Assembly (NCBI RefSeq): GCF_023036475.1
Contig: NZ_JAJQKI010000004.1
Span: 310,001 to 374,000 of the forward strand
Reading direction: 5' to 3'
Length of the DNA stretch: 64,000 bases
From: Bacillus pinisoli
Lineage (GTDB): Bacteria; Bacillota; Bacilli; Bacillales; SA4
Positions 46,186-55,442 of this stretch are shown here, in pieces (the stretch's first letter is position 1; every line of letters begins with the position of its first letter). A model generated the notes under the pieces. It made no database searches and was not told the origin of the DNA. It saw only the letters and a list, made by a program, of their open reading frames with translations. Position numbers and translations under genes: made by a program.

Positions 46186-46308
46186 TTATTGTTTTGACAC
46201 ACCCGTCGGTCCAACATGTCGAATATGCTCATTTTCTTTATTTGCTTTTTCATTTACTAATGCTTTTTGATCTACCTCATTTGACGTTTTCTCATTGCGT
46301 TTTGCCAT
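46186..46308 (-). CDS. small hypothetical protein, 40 residues
   Basis: Unrecognised. The product begins MAKRNEKTSNEVDQKAL and ends HVGPTGVSKQ. It is rich in Lys, Asn and Glu with no hydrophobic segment, a composition like small acid-soluble spore proteins, but I cannot match it to a named SASP. Support for being real is the strong AAAGGAGAG eight bases before the ATG, an uninterrupted frame and a position upstream of a terminator-bounded gene. Codon use agrees with neighbours. Confidence 0.65.
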   Translation of the reverse strand: MAKRNEKTSNEVDQKALVNEKANKENEHIRHVGPTGVSKQ

Positions 46309-46365
46309 AATAGAATCTCTCCTTTACATTGAAATCCTATATAGTTTTCTTCAGAAACAATAAAA

Positions 46366-46391
46366 TATCCCCTCAAATCCATGAGGGGATA
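46366..46391 (-). terminator. terminator after ppiB
   Basis: TATCCCCTCA / TGAGGGGATA stem, followed on the minus strand by TTTTATTG. Confidence 0.8.
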
Positions 46392-46401
46392 ACTAGTAAG
46401 C

Positions 46402-46839
46402 TTACGCTTCTACTACTTTTACTTCTTTCATTTTGTCGCCTTGTTGAATGTCGTCAACAAACTCCATTCCTTCTACTACTTTTCCAAATACAGTATGAAC
46501 ACCGTTTAAGTGTGGTTGTGGTTCATATACGATAAAGAACTGACTTCCTCCAGTATCTTTACCAGCATGAGCCATTGAAAGAGAACCGCGTTCATGCTTA
46601 TGTGGATTTCCTGCTGTTTCACACTTAATTGTGTAACCTGGTCCACCAGTTCCTCTACCTTCAGGGCAACCACCTTGTGCTACGAAACCAGGAATTACAC
46701 GATGGAATGATAATCCATTATAAAACCCTTTATTAATTAGAGATTCAAAATTCTCTACTGTTCCAGGTGCTTCGTTTGGAAACAATTCAATTTTAACTTG
46801 TCCACCATTTTCTAAATCAATAACTGCATACTTACTCAT
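46402..46839 (-). CDS. ppiB: PpiB, cyclophilin-type peptidyl-prolyl isomerase
   Basis: 145 residues. Cyclophilin core with [13 protein letters not shown] (active-site Arg, Phe), GSLSMAHAG and [15 protein letters not shown]. Cytosolic cis-trans isomerase. It lacks any signal or extension. AAAGGAG lies upstream of the ATG. The locus between the rib operon and ypuA is as in B. subtilis. Confidence 0.95.
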   Translation of the reverse strand: MSKYAVIDLENGGQVKIELFPNEAPGTVENFESLINKGFYNGLSFHRVIPGFVAQGGCPEGRGTGGPGYTIKCETAGNPHKHERGSLSMAHAGKDTGGSQFFIVYEPQPHLNGVHTVFGKVVEGMEFVDDIQQGDKMKEVKVVEA

Positions 46840-46959
46840 ATGTAGTAATCTCCTTTCAAAACTATGTATTCTTAAGTATTATAACTGTTCATACTAAAAA
46901 ATGAAAATTTCTAGAAAGAATAACTATTTACTTTTACTCTAAAGTACAGTTTCCGCTTC

Positions 46960-47072
46960 TTTTAATAGAGAGAGTTACTCTTTACAAACAGTAATCACTT
47001 CAAATTTATCGTTTTAGATAGGATTACTATTAGTAATATCAGCTTAAAAAATAAATTTTCAGCAAAGAATCT
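46960..47072 (-). repeat. degraded internal copy of the MITE-like family
   Basis: AATAGAGAGAGTTACTCTTT, ATCACTTCAAATTT and ATCAGCTTAAAAAAT parallel the interior of the copy at 15029-15220, but both terminal repeats are lost. It lies in the 330-bp gap between ppiB and ypuA. Confidence 0.5.
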
Positions 47073-47170
47073 TCTATTTTTACTAATTTGTAGAAAAATA
47101 AAGGTTTATATTTTTTGCAATTCAGTGTATATACTATATAGGCGCTATTATATGAAAAGGAGTGATTTCC

Positions 47171-48037
47171 TTGAAGAAGCATTTTTCAATCCTACTTGTG
47201 TTAGTATCTCTACTTACTCTTCCAATCGTTGCATTAGCAGATGCAGCTGTGGGAGATCAAATTGTCACATTAGGAGAAAGTTTAACGGAAGAACAAAAGC
47301 AAGCTCTATTAACTGAAATGGAAGCACCAGAAGATGTACAAATTGTCACTGTATCCAACGAAGAAGAGCATAATTATTTAGGAGAATATATACCAAAAGC
47401 CCAGATTGGGACAAAGGCCATTTCTTCATCAATCATTACCATTGCAGAACCTGAAGCAGGTTTGCAGGTTACAACCAATAATATTACGTGGGTAACAGAA
47501 GAGATGTATACCAATGCTCTTATCACTGCGGGTGTAAAGGATGCTACCATTTACATAACTGCACCTTTCCAAGTATCAGGTACAGCAGCTCTAACCGGCC
47601 TATTAAAAGCCTACGAGCTATCATCTGATCAGGCAATTCCTGAAGATGTAAAAAAAGTAGCTAATGAAGAGATGGTAAAGACAGCTGAGCTTGGAGATAA
47701 GCTGGGAACAGAAGAAGCGGCAGCATTAATGGCAAGAATTAAAGAAGAAATAGCAAAAAATGCGCCACAAACAGATGAAGAACTTCGTGCAATCATTGAA
47801 GCCGCAGCTGCTGAACTAGGACTAACTTTAACAGATGAAGATATCAACAGCTTAATTGCACTATTTAATAAAATGAAAGAGCTTAATATTGACTGGAATC
47901 AAGTCGGTGAACAGCTTAATATTGCGAAAGAAAAGCTAACTAACTTCTTACAATCAGAAGAAGGTCAAACCTTCCTAACGAAGCTACAAGAGTTTATTGT
48001 AAGTGTATTTGATGCCATTCGCGCATTGTTTAGTTAG
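47171..48037 (+). CDS. ypuA: YpuA, secreted DUF1002 protein
   Basis: 288 residues. Signal peptide (about 1-24, ending PIVALADA) and a DUF1002 body. Family-like stretches are GDQIVTLGESLTEEQKQ, IYITAPFQVSGTAALTGLLKAYE and the helical C-terminal half. The start is the TTG at 47171, five bases after AAGGAGTGA; the in-frame GTG at 47162 overlaps that site. The function is unknown. B. subtilis ypuA lies at the same locus. Confidence 0.86.
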   Translation: MKKHFSILLVLVSLLTLPIVALADAAVGDQIVTLGESLTEEQKQALLTEMEAPEDVQIVTVSNEEEHNYLGEYIPKAQIGTKAISSSIITIAEPEAGLQVTTNNITWVTEEMYTNALITAGVKDATIYITAPFQVSGTAALTGLLKAYELSSDQAIPEDVKKVANEEMVKTAELGDKLGTEEAAALMARIKEEIAKNAPQTDEELRAIIEAAAAELGLTLTDEDINSLIALFNKMKELNIDWNQVGEQLNIAKEKLTNFLQSEEGQTFLTKLQEFIVSVFDAIRALFS

Positions 48038-48052
48038 GCTCTAGCCTATTTA

Positions 48053-48083
48053 AAAAGAAGAGGGGAATCCTCTTCTTTTTTTA
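48053..48083 (+). terminator. terminator after ypuA
   Basis: AAAGAAGAGG / CCTCTTCTTT stem followed by T7. Confidence 0.85.
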
Positions 48084-48130
48084 GTTATTAGGGCAAGTTT
48101 TGACACTAATACTTGAATTCTTTTCTAAAC

Positions 48131-48550
48131 TCACCCTTCCACTAAGGCCTGATAAACTAGTAATTCATCATGCAGCTCCACTAAAATAATGTACGGAGCA
48201 TCCCCTTCCTCATACGTTTGACCATTCACAGAAAAAAGTTTTGTTCCCTTTGGAAGTTTGAAAGCATAGAAATTTCTAAACCACCATGTGTTCGTGGTTT
48301 GTTTTTTTATTATTCCTATTTTTTGAGATTTCTCATATTCGTTCTCTTTAACCCAATCGGCATTTGTAACATTGGAGAACACAATCCCGTCTAACAATAG
48401 GATATCCGCATTCGGATTGTTCTTTACTATTTCTTTTACCGTAAGATTTCCAAAACCGAAACTTAGATTAAAAGTGCCGGTTACCACTCCCAAAAACAAC
48501 AAACTAAAAACTAAGATAATAACTATCGGTACTGCAGATCTTGTTTTCAA
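48131..48550 (-). CDS. hypothetical single-span membrane or secreted protein
   Basis: I do not recognise a family. 139 residues: an N-terminal hydrophobic segment (about 6-28) followed by a soluble extracytoplasmic domain with two short Trp/Phe stretches (NTWWFRNFYAFKLPKGTKLF). It contains no lipobox. It stands alone between ypuA and lysA, separated from lysA by a terminator. No convincing Shine-Dalgarno hexamer other than AGGAGA about nine bases upstream of the ATG. Confidence 0.62.
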   Translation of the reverse strand: MKTRSAVPIVIILVFSLLFLGVVTGTFNLSFGFGNLTVKEIVKNNPNADILLLDGIVFSNVTNADWVKENEYEKSQKIGIIKKQTTNTWWFRNFYAFKLPKGTKLFSVNGQTYEEGDAPYIILVELHDELLVYQALVEG

Positions 48551-48663
48551 GCTTACTAGATTCTCCTTTGTAAAAGGCTCTTTTATATTACTTAAATTTC
48601 TATATTCTTGTATCTTCTCCTGCCTGTATTTTCGTAAACTTATGAGATATCGTTATTGTTGAA

Positions 48664-48699
48664 CAAAAAAACATACCAATTCGTCTGAATTGATATGTT
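48664..48699 (-). terminator. terminator after lysA
   Basis: ACATA-CAATTC / GAATTG-TATGT stem followed on the minus strand by TTTTTTTG. Confidence 0.85.
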
Positions 48700-48718
48700 T
48701 TCTTTAGATCTTTGCTAT

Positions 48719-50041
48719 CTATTTTTGCGTTAGTACCTGTTTTAAAGGAAGATCTAATTTAATTAAATCCTCATAGCTTTCTCTTTTTACAACCAGTTCC
48801 GCTTTGCCGTTCTCTACAAATACGACTGCCGGACGAGGAATACGGTTATAGTTATTCGCCATGGAATATCCATATGCACCTGTACAGAATACAGCTAGAA
48901 TGTCATCGGCAGAAGCTTTCGGTAGATCTATGTCCCAAATTAACATATCACCTGATTCACAGCATTTCCCTGCAATAGATACTGTTTCTTCCTTTTCGTC
49001 TTTCATTCGGTTAGCCAGTACTGCCTCATATTTTGCTTCGTAGAGAGCTGGACGGATATTGTCACTCATTCCACCATCAACTGCTACATATTTTCTAACG
49101 TTAGGCACATTTTTCTGTGACCCTACCGTATAGAGCGTTGTACCAGCATCACCTACAAGAGAACGACCTGGCTCAATCCAGATTTCTGGCATATCTATAT
49201 TTAATTCTTCTACTTTTTTCTTTACAGCTTCTACTATTTCAATTACATATTGCGACACTGGAATTGGGTCATCTTCAGCTGTATAACGAATGCCAAAGCC
49301 TCCACCAAGGTTGACTACCTTTGGAACATATTGCAGCTCTTTCTTCCAACTTTCCATCTTTTCGAACAGCTTTTCAGCGGCCATTACAAACCCTTTCGTT
49401 TCAAAGATTTGAGAACCGATGTGGGAATGAATACCAAGTAACTCTACAAACTCAAAGGTTTGAATAAGTTGGATGGCTTCGTCTGCTTGACCACTTTGAA
49501 GGTCAAAGCCAAACTTAGAATCTTCTTGACCTGTTAAAATATAGTCGTGAGTGTGTGCTTCAATACCCGGAGTCACACGAATTAAGATTTGTGTCTTCTT
49601 CTGTAACTGACGGCAAATGTCTTCTAGTAAGGATAGTTCATAGAAATTATCGACTACAAAACAACCGATTTCTGCATTTAATGCCATTTCAATTTCATAT
49701 GGACTTTTATTATTTCCATGAAAGTGAATTCGCTCAGCAGGGAATCCAGCAGCTAAGGCGGTATACAATTCTCCACCAGATACAACGTCTAGACTTAAAC
49801 CTTCCTCTTCTACAAGTTGGAACATAGCGATAGATGAGAAAGCCTTACTTGCGTAGGCAACCTGTGCTTTTATATTTAACTCTTCAAATGTTTTACGAAA
49901 CCCACGAGCACGTTCTTTAATTAATGCTACATCGTACACATATAAAGGTGTCCCGAACTCTTTTGCGAGAGTAGCTGTATCTACCCCGCCAATTTCCAAG
50001 TGGCCTTTTTCATTTACTGCACTCGTTCCGTGTAGAAACAT
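48719..50041 (-). CDS. lysA: LysA, diaminopimelate decarboxylase
   Basis: 440 residues. PLP-dependent fold III decarboxylase that makes lysine from meso-diaminopimelate. The PLP lysine sits in VAYASKAFSS (about residue 65), with GGGFGIRY, EPGRSLVGDAG and CCESGDML in the C-terminal barrel. GAGGAGAAGG before the ATG at 50041 sets the start; the frame is open eight codons further. Lies next to spoVA as in B. subtilis. Confidence 0.95.
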   Translation of the reverse strand: MFLHGTSAVNEKGHLEIGGVDTATLAKEFGTPLYVYDVALIKERARGFRKTFEELNIKAQVAYASKAFSSIAMFQLVEEEGLSLDVVSGGELYTALAAGFPAERIHFHGNNKSPYEIEMALNAEIGCFVVDNFYELSLLEDICRQLQKKTQILIRVTPGIEAHTHDYILTGQEDSKFGFDLQSGQADEAIQLIQTFEFVELLGIHSHIGSQIFETKGFVMAAEKLFEKMESWKKELQYVPKVVNLGGGFGIRYTAEDDPIPVSQYVIEIVEAVKKKVEELNIDMPEIWIEPGRSLVGDAGTTLYTVGSQKNVPNVRKYVAVDGGMSDNIRPALYEAKYEAVLANRMKDEKEETVSIAGKCCESGDMLIWDIDLPKASADDILAVFCTGAYGYSMANNYNRIPRPAVVFVENGKAELVVKRESYEDLIKLDLPLKQVLTQK

Positions 50042-50087
50042 ATCCTTCTCCTCATTCCTGTTCAATTTACGTATACTATATGTTATT

Positions 50088-50123
50088 AAAAAAAACAGTT
50101 AATAGCAATAGCTATTAACTGTT
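50088..50123 (-). terminator. terminator after spoVAF
   Basis: AACAGTTAATAGC / GCTATTAACTGTT stem with poly-T on the minus strand. It ends the spoVA operon. Confidence 0.85.
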
Positions 50124-50175
50124 AAATACTTAGTTTGTTAAAACAAACTCTAACATAATTAAGTTACCTTCGCAA

Positions 50176-51657
50176 TTATTGTGCTGGTGTTCTTCGCTTA
50201 TTTTGCGGATGCACAATACTTGGTCGTAATTTTGAACCTGGAACGGAGGATCTTACTAAAATTTTTAGAAAAGCAATCGGTTCAAAAGGTAAGAATGGCC
50301 ATAAGTACGGTGTATTTAATGACTTTATACTCGCTAGGAATAACAAGTGAATGGTCATACCTACTACAAGTCCAGGAACATGGAAAATCGCTACTAATAT
50401 GAGCATAAAGAGTTTAGAGATTTTGTTAGCTATACTAAGCTCATAACTTGGTGTAGCAAATGAGCCTATCGCTGAAATTGCTACATACAAGATTACTTCC
50501 GGAACGAATAAACCAACATCAATAGCAATCTGTCCAATTAGGGCTGCCGCAATTAAACCCATTGCAGTAGAAAGTGGGGTCGGCGTATGAATGGCCGCCA
50601 TTCTTAGAAACTCTATCCCTATCTCAGCCAAGAACAGCTGCACTACTACAGGAATATTGGTCAATTCGTTTGGACCGATAAAATCTAAAGGCTTTGGCAA
50701 TAGATGTGGCTCTAGAACAAATAGAAACCATAATGGTAACAAGAATAATGAAGCAAATATTCCTAAGAATCGAACCCACCTTACAAATGTACCTACTGCC
50801 GGAGCTTGTCTATATTCTTCAGCATGTTGGACATGATGGAACATAGTGGTTGGTGTAATGATGACACTTGGAGAAGTATCAACAATAATGACAACATGAC
50901 CTTCTAGTAAGTGTGCTGCTACGACATCTGGTCTTTCCGTATAACGGACTAACGGATATGGATTATAACCTTGTTTCACCATGAACTCTTCAACCGTCTT
51001 ATCAGCCATGGTTAAGCCATCTGTATCAATTGACTTAATCTCTTTTTTTACAACCTCGACTAAACCTGGGTCTGCAACATCTTCAATATATCCAATACAT
51101 ATATCCGTTTTCGACCTTTCTCCTACTTGCATGATCTCATTACGGAGACGTTCATCACGTATTCTTCTTCTTATCAGCGCTGTATTGACAATAATGTTTT
51201 CTGTAAATCCGTCTCTGGACCCTCTTATTACTTTTTCTGTATCTGGTTCCTGAGGAGTACGTCCAGGGTAACTTCTCACATCGACAGTAAGCCCTTCATT
51301 CTCTCCTTCAACTAAGAACACAACAAGTCCAGATAATAATTTATCTACGACCTCATCAAGATTTTTAACTTTTTCAACCTGTTGGTGGTTAATATGGTTT
51401 TCAATCAACTTAAACGGATCTTTCCCATTACCTTTATCTGTTTCGTTTACGAATAACAACTCTCTCACTATTGAAAGGATAAAGCTGGTATCACATAGTC
51501 CGGTTAGAAAAAGTAAATATACTTCCGTATCAAGGATTTTTAATTTCCGGATACCAATATCAAAGCTAGTACCCATTCCAATCCGCTCTTTAAAATATCT
51601 TTCATTCTCCTCGAGTACGGGTGAAATAGGTTTCTTCTTCTGAGTTTGCTCCGTCAT
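50176..51657 (-). CDS. spoVAF: SpoVAF, GerA-family spore membrane protein
   Basis: 493 residues. The N-terminal hydrophilic domain (about 1-280) and C-terminal membrane part with four to five helices match the GerA A-subunit family ([39 protein letters not shown]). Needed for full dipicolinic-acid release behaviour in known members. AAAGGAGTGG upstream of the ATG at 51657 fixes the start; the gene overlaps spoVAEa by 56 bases. Last gene of the spoVA operon. Confidence 0.92.
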   Translation of the reverse strand: MTEQTQKKKPISPVLEENERYFKERIGMGTSFDIGIRKLKILDTEVYLLFLTGLCDTSFILSIVRELLFVNETDKGNGKDPFKLIENHINHQQVEKVKNLDEVVDKLLSGLVVFLVEGENEGLTVDVRSYPGRTPQEPDTEKVIRGSRDGFTENIIVNTALIRRRIRDERLRNEIMQVGERSKTDICIGYIEDVADPGLVEVVKKEIKSIDTDGLTMADKTVEEFMVKQGYNPYPLVRYTERPDVVAAHLLEGHVVIIVDTSPSVIITPTTMFHHVQHAEEYRQAPAVGTFVRWVRFLGIFASLFLLPLWFLFVLEPHLLPKPLDFIGPNELTNIPVVVQLFLAEIGIEFLRMAAIHTPTPLSTAMGLIAAALIGQIAIDVGLFVPEVILYVAISAIGSFATPSYELSIANKISKLFMLILVAIFHVPGLVVGMTIHLLFLASIKSLNTPYLWPFLPFEPIAFLKILVRSSVPGSKLRPSIVHPQNKRRTPAQ

Positions 51658-52219
51658 AAAATCCACTCCTTTCTAAAATAACTTCTACTGCTTTCAACGT
51701 AATGGGACAACCTTTCTTTACGTCATCTCGACCTGCCATTTTTCCTATATCACCTATACCGACAACAATAGGAACATCAAGTTGATCTAAACAGTAAACC
51801 GTGTCACCATTTATTCTCCCAACTTCCAGTTCTCGTAGTCCATATTTATCAATGCCAAACTCTGTTAATTCCCCGAATCGGTCAATACATACATCCACCT
51901 TTGTCCATTCAACTTGATGTGAATTTGAAGCCACAGCTATGACACCAAGTACTTCAATTTGTTTGTGGTTAGCTACATAAATAAGCGCCCGCTCTCCTGC
52001 ACCTTCACCTATATATCCACAGTCATCAAATAGAACAAACACTGGATCATAAGGAGTTTCCAAAATTAACTCTACAAGTTTTTTACCCGTTAAAAGAGAG
52101 GGATTCCCTTGAGATTGTGAAATACACCGCCCCCCTACATGGTTAGACGCATACTGAACAGCTTTTAACGCATATTCATCTCCATCTGTCACTAGAATGA
52201 CCCTTCTCTTTTTTTCCAT
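51602..52219 (-). CDS. spoVAEA: SpoVAEa, spore protein
   Basis: 205 residues, soluble, no signal. It begins [22 protein letters not shown]. The stretch [20 protein letters not shown] is typical of SpoVAEa. Germinant-related membrane-associated protein of the DPA channel complex in Bacillus. Seven genes A, B, C, D, Eb, Ea and F are all present and in the usual order here. Confidence 0.9.
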   Translation of the reverse strand: MEKKRRVILVTDGDEYALKAVQYASNHVGGRCISQSQGNPSLLTGKKLVELILETPYDPVFVLFDDCGYIGEGAGERALIYVANHKQIEVLGVIAVASNSHQVEWTKVDVCIDRFGELTEFGIDKYGLRELEVGRINGDTVYCLDQLDVPIVVGIGDIGKMAGRDDVKKGCPITLKAVEVILERSGFYDGANSEEETYFTRTRGE

Positions 52220-52225
52220 AAATCC

Positions 52226-52576
52226 TTATCCTTTCGGTTTGAATAGTAAAGCAATGATAAATGCGAACAAAATGGCAGAAGAGATACCAGCAGAAGTTAA
52301 CTCAAAAATGCCAATTCCAATCCCTATAAATCCGTGGTCCTCCGCTTGCTGCATTGCACCATGAAGGAGGGAGTGACCAAAGCTTGTAATCGGAACGGTT
52401 GCACCTGCACCAGCAAACTCAATTAAACGGTCATATAAACCAAATCCGTCTAAAACAGCTCCTGCTAAAACAAAATAACTCATGACATGCGCAGGTGTTA
52501 ATTTGGCAAAGTCTAATAAAATTTGACCTACAACACAGATTAATCCCCCTACAACAAAGGCTGTAATATATTCCAT
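52226..52576 (-). CDS. spoVAEB: SpoVAEb, spore membrane protein
   Basis: 116 residues, about three membrane helices. Paralogous in pattern to Spo[25 protein letters not shown] here and AGAGSAVPVTGFANSMTSAA there. Part of the DPA uptake/release channel in the inner spore membrane. Six-base gap to spoVAEa, two-base gap from spoVAD. Confidence 0.9.
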   Translation of the reverse strand: MEYITAFVVGGLICVVGQILLDFAKLTPAHVMSYFVLAGAVLDGFGLYDRLIEFAGAGATVPITSFGHSLLHGAMQQAEDHGFIGIGIGIFELTSAGISSAILFAFIIALLFKPKG

Positions 52577-52578
52577 TA

Positions 52579-53598
52579 CTAAGCATCACCTTCTTGTACA
52601 GCTTCAAATACAACACCATGAGCAATGGTAGGGATGGTTTCTTTTTGCTGAATCATAACTGGACTTAGTAGTGCACCTGTCGCAACGACTAAAACTCTTT
52701 TATATTTACGTTCTCTTAGTTTATCTATTAAGTAACTGTACGTAACGACCGCTGAGCATGCACACCCGCTTCCACCAGCAAAGACCTCTTGTTCAGGTCG
52801 GTAAATCATCAACCCACAATCATTATGAAGACCTGAAATATTAATATCTTCTTCTTTTAAAAGCTCTTTTACAATGGGAGAACCAATGCCTGATAGATCT
52901 CCCGTTATGATTAAATCGTAGTCTTCTGGAGTCCGGTTTAAATCCTTTAAATGCTGTTGGATTGTGTCTGCTGCAGCAGGTGCCATGGCAGCCCCCATAT
53001 CATATGGATTTTTCACACCGTAATCCACCACTCTTCCAATCGTTGCACTCGTAATCTTTACTGAGCTCGGTTCTTTTCCTACAAGGATCGCTCCTCCACC
53101 TGTCACTGTGAAGGTTGCGGTATCAGGCTTTTGCCCTCCATATTCTGTTGGGTTTCGGAATTGACGTTCTGCCGTTGCATTATGACTGCTCGTAGCGGCT
53201 AGTATCTTATTCGCATAACCACCATCTAACAGAGCAGAACCGACTGCCAATGTCTCCATGGAGGTGGAACAAGCTCCAAACATACATAAAAACGGAATAC
53301 CTTGCTTCCTCGCGACATAATTAGCTGTAATATTCTGGTTTAATAAATCGCCTGCTAAAAATAAATCAATATCTTCTGGTTTCGTATCTACTTTAGTTAA
53401 ACAGGCTTCAATAGCTTGTGACATGAGGTGTCGCTCCGCCATCTCCCAGTTCTCTTGCTCACAGTATAAATCCTTAAAGCAGTGATCAAAGTAATCACCT
53501 AATGGTCCGTCTGCTTCCATTGGACCAACGGCTGTACCTGTTGATTGTACATAAAGGGCGTTTTGAAATTTCCACGTTTGTCCACCAGTTAGTCTCAT
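52579..53598 (-). CDS. spoVAD: SpoVAD, DPA-binding thiolase-fold protein
   Basis: 339 residues. Thiolase/ketoacyl-synthase-like fold with [21 protein letters not shown] and a glycine-rich [10 protein letters not shown] near the C-terminus. SpoVAD binds dipicolinic acid in B. subtilis. AGGAGGG lies seven bases before the ATG. Length equals the family's usual 338-340. Confidence 0.94.
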   Translation of the reverse strand: MRLTGGQTWKFQNALYVQSTGTAVGPMEADGPLGDYFDHCFKDLYCEQENWEMAERHLMSQAIEACLTKVDTKPEDIDLFLAGDLLNQNITANYVARKQGIPFLCMFGACSTSMETLAVGSALLDGGYANKILAATSSHNATAERQFRNPTEYGGQKPDTATFTVTGGGAILVGKEPSSVKITSATIGRVVDYGVKNPYDMGAAMAPAAADTIQQHLKDLNRTPEDYDLIITGDLSGIGSPIVKELLKEEDINISGLHNDCGLMIYRPEQEVFAGGSGCACSAVVTYSYLIDKLRERKYKRVLVVATGALLSPVMIQQKETIPTIAHGVVFEAVQEGDA

Positions 53599-53727
53599 AC
53601 ATACCCTCCTTGCTTTCTCACTTTGATTTACACCAACTATATAGATAATTGAAAAGTCTATTCACTGTTAATTATTGCTCTCGAATATTTTAAGCTAGAA
53701 TCTTACTTACATCGCTAGTGAATATAG

Positions 53728-54189
53728 TTAGAGGAAAATGACTTTTATTCCATAACGAATGATTCCAATCACATAAGCCCCTACTACTCCGAAGACAATG
53801 ACACTCCCCGCTAATTTGAACATGTTAGTCGCAATTCCAAGCACTATTCCTTCACTTCGATGCTCAAGCGCAGCGCTTGTCATAGAATTCGCAAAGCCTG
53901 TAACTGGAACGGCGGAGCCTGCTCCGGCAAACTGTCCAATTCTGTCATAGACCCCAAAGCCTGTAAGTAAAGCAGATAGTAGAACAAGTGTGGCAATGGT
54001 AGGACTACCTGCCGTTTTCTCGGTAAAATTAAAATAATGAATAAAGAAGTTTTGAATCAATTGGCCAAGCATACATATTAATCCACCCACAAGAAACGCT
54101 TTGACACAATTTGAAATATAAGGAGGTTTCGGTTGAAAGTTTTTAATCTCTTTTAAATAATTCTTCTTAAGCTTTGACTCTGATGCCAT
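53728..54189 (-). CDS. spoVAC: SpoVAC, mechanosensitive-channel-like spore protein
   Basis: 153 residues, about four membrane helices, with AGAGSAVPVTGFANSMTSAA. Acts as a mechanosensitive channel in known work. GAAGGGAG 11 bases before the ATG at 54189 sets the start; nine extra codons upstream lack a site. The spacing to spoVAD (129 bases) is the longest within the operon. Confidence 0.92.
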   Translation of the reverse strand: MASESKLKKNYLKEIKNFQPKPPYISNCVKAFLVGGLICMLGQLIQNFFIHYFNFTEKTAGSPTIATLVLLSALLTGFGVYDRIGQFAGAGSAVPVTGFANSMTSAALEHRSEGIVLGIATNMFKLAGSVIVFGVVGAYVIGIIRYGIKVIFL

Positions 54190-54205
54190 TTTTGTTCGCT
54201 CCCTT

Positions 54206-54628
54206 CTATAAGTCAACGAAATAGATCCAATGGAATAAAGAGCCTAACACCTTTCCTAATACAATCGCCATGACTAATACTAAAATCTTTTCAAATACAC
54301 CGATTCTTTTCATCAGAATCGGCAGTACATTAAGTACTTCCGTTAAAGCAGCTGCAAGCATTCCTACAAAAACACCACAAAGAAGTCCGATTGGAATGGA
54401 CCAGTAACCAGTAATATGAAAGCTATGATCTCGAAGACTTAATCCCCCACCTGTAATGGCTCCAAACACAATTGCCCATTCATACGCTTGAATAAATCCA
54501 GTTGTTTTCGTCAATTGTGTTAATCTTGGAATGATTCCTAACACGGTTAAAAACGCGACCAACCCTGCTCCGACTGCAAGCCCCCCAGCAAGCCCTATTA
54601 AGAGTAAAAACATAAACTTAATGATCAT
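54206..54628 (-). CDS. spoVAB: SpoVAB, spore membrane protein
   Basis: 140 residues from the ATG at 54628, about four membrane helices (LLLIGLAGGLAVGAGLVAFL at the start, PIGLLCGVFVGMLAAALTE). The start gives the family length and overlaps the spoVAA stop; an ATG ten codons earlier is possible. No strong Shine-Dalgarno for either, suggesting translation coupled to spoVAA. Confidence 0.88.
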   Translation of the reverse strand: MIIKFMFLLLIGLAGGLAVGAGLVAFLTVLGIIPRLTQLTKTTGFIQAYEWAIVFGAITGGGLSLRDHSFHITGYWSIPIGLLCGVFVGMLAAALTEVLNVLPILMKRIGVFEKILVLVMAIVLGKVLGSLFHWIYFVDL

Positions 54629-55238
54629 GAAGTTTTTTGGTACTTTCTTTATTTTCATTCATTATCACGTAGCGGTCTAAATCCTGCTGGTAGTTGAACA
54701 TCTCCACTTCTAGAGGGCTAGGTTCTTCATTAAGACGTTTTCTAAATAGGTGATTAAAAAACAACACCATTCCAAGACCAAGACCGATCGAGTATGGGAT
54801 TTGCAAAAGCAACGGCTTTTTTACTGTTTCCCCCGTAATAATGTAATAAATTCTCTGATGAACCTCACGCATGCTAACGTCTTCATGAAAATTCATAATA
54901 GCTAACGCAGCACCAAAGAAAAGCAACAACCAAACAGCCACGAAGAAAACAGGTGAAAAATTCCGCTTTTTGTACTCAATTTCTACTATCGTTTGGGAGG
55001 CACCTGTAATCTGAATATCAACATGTGGAAATAAGGAATAAATTTTCTCAATCACAGTCATCACATCAATAATAACGATGTTTTTATCACTCATATTAAT
55101 GTGATATACAATCTTGTCCTGAATGATCTTCTTTAACGAATCATTAGAAATAATTTGAGCAAGATCACCGATGGTAACCGTATGATTCGGCATAACCTTT
55201 ATCTTGTGGCGCATCCTTATATATAGCGTTTCTTCCAT
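54618..55238 (-). CDS. spoVAA: SpoVAA, spore membrane protein
   Basis: 206 residues. Cytosolic N-terminal domain (about 1-105), then two membrane segments (about 112-131 and 160-178). The ATG at 55238 follows AGGAT by nine bases. It is the first gene of the operon, with a sigma-G-type promoter upstream. Structural homologues of its soluble part are not evident from reading. Confidence 0.9.
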   Translation of the reverse strand: MEETLYIRMRHKIKVMPNHTVTIGDLAQIISNDSLKKIIQDKIVYHINMSDKNIVIIDVMTVIEKIYSLFPHVDIQITGASQTIVEIEYKKRNFSPVFFVAVWLLLFFGAALAIMNFHEDVSMREVHQRIYYIITGETVKKPLLLQIPYSIGLGLGMVLFFNHLFRKRLNEEPSPLEVEMFNYQQDLDRYVIMNENKESTKKLHDH

Positions 55239-55276
55239 CGATATCACATCCTACACAAGAATTTCCTTGTAACCAA

Positions 55277-55306
55277 TAGTATGCTTGACCGGCGTCGCTC
55301 TAATGC
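55277..55306 (-). promoter_or_regulatory. sigma-G-type promoter of the spoVA operon
   Basis: On the minus strand GCATT (55306-55302), an 18-base spacer and CATACTA (55283-55277), matching the sigma-G consensus. It lies 38 bases before the spoVAA ATG. The operon is forespore-specific in B. subtilis. Confidence 0.7.
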
Positions 55307-55328
55307 TTGGGTAATTGTACCAACTCCA

Positions 55329-55395
55329 GGTGACAGGCACCACCCGAATTTTGTCGAAACCCACTTGGTGACAGGCACCACCCGAATTTTGTCGA
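55329..55395. repeat. REP-like direct repeat, two 29-bp copies
   Basis: 29-bp identical copies at 55329-55357 and 55367-55395 each start with the imperfect palindrome GGTGACAGGCACC and end in ATTTTGTCGA. They lie between the sigF terminator and the spoVA promoter. The core resembles dispersed REP-type repeats of Bacillales. Confidence 0.75.
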
Positions 55396-55402
55396 TTAAA
55401 CA

Positions 55403-55442
55403 CAAAAAAGACCGTGACGGGCTAAACGCCCATCCGGTCTTT
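55403..55442 (-). terminator. terminator overlapping the sigF 3' end
   Basis: AAGACCG-GGGC / GCCC-CGGTCTT two-part stem with T-rich tail on the minus strand. The upstream arm lies within the last codons of sigF. Confidence 0.8.

Noticed and set aside
46186-46308. Small ORF as a named SASP (SspO, SspP, SspN, SspL)
   Set aside because: Sequence does not match any of these as I remember them; left as hypothetical.
55329-55395. Attachment site or transposon boundary
   Set aside because: The two 29-bp copies are only 38 bases apart, flank nothing, and lack an integrase nearby.
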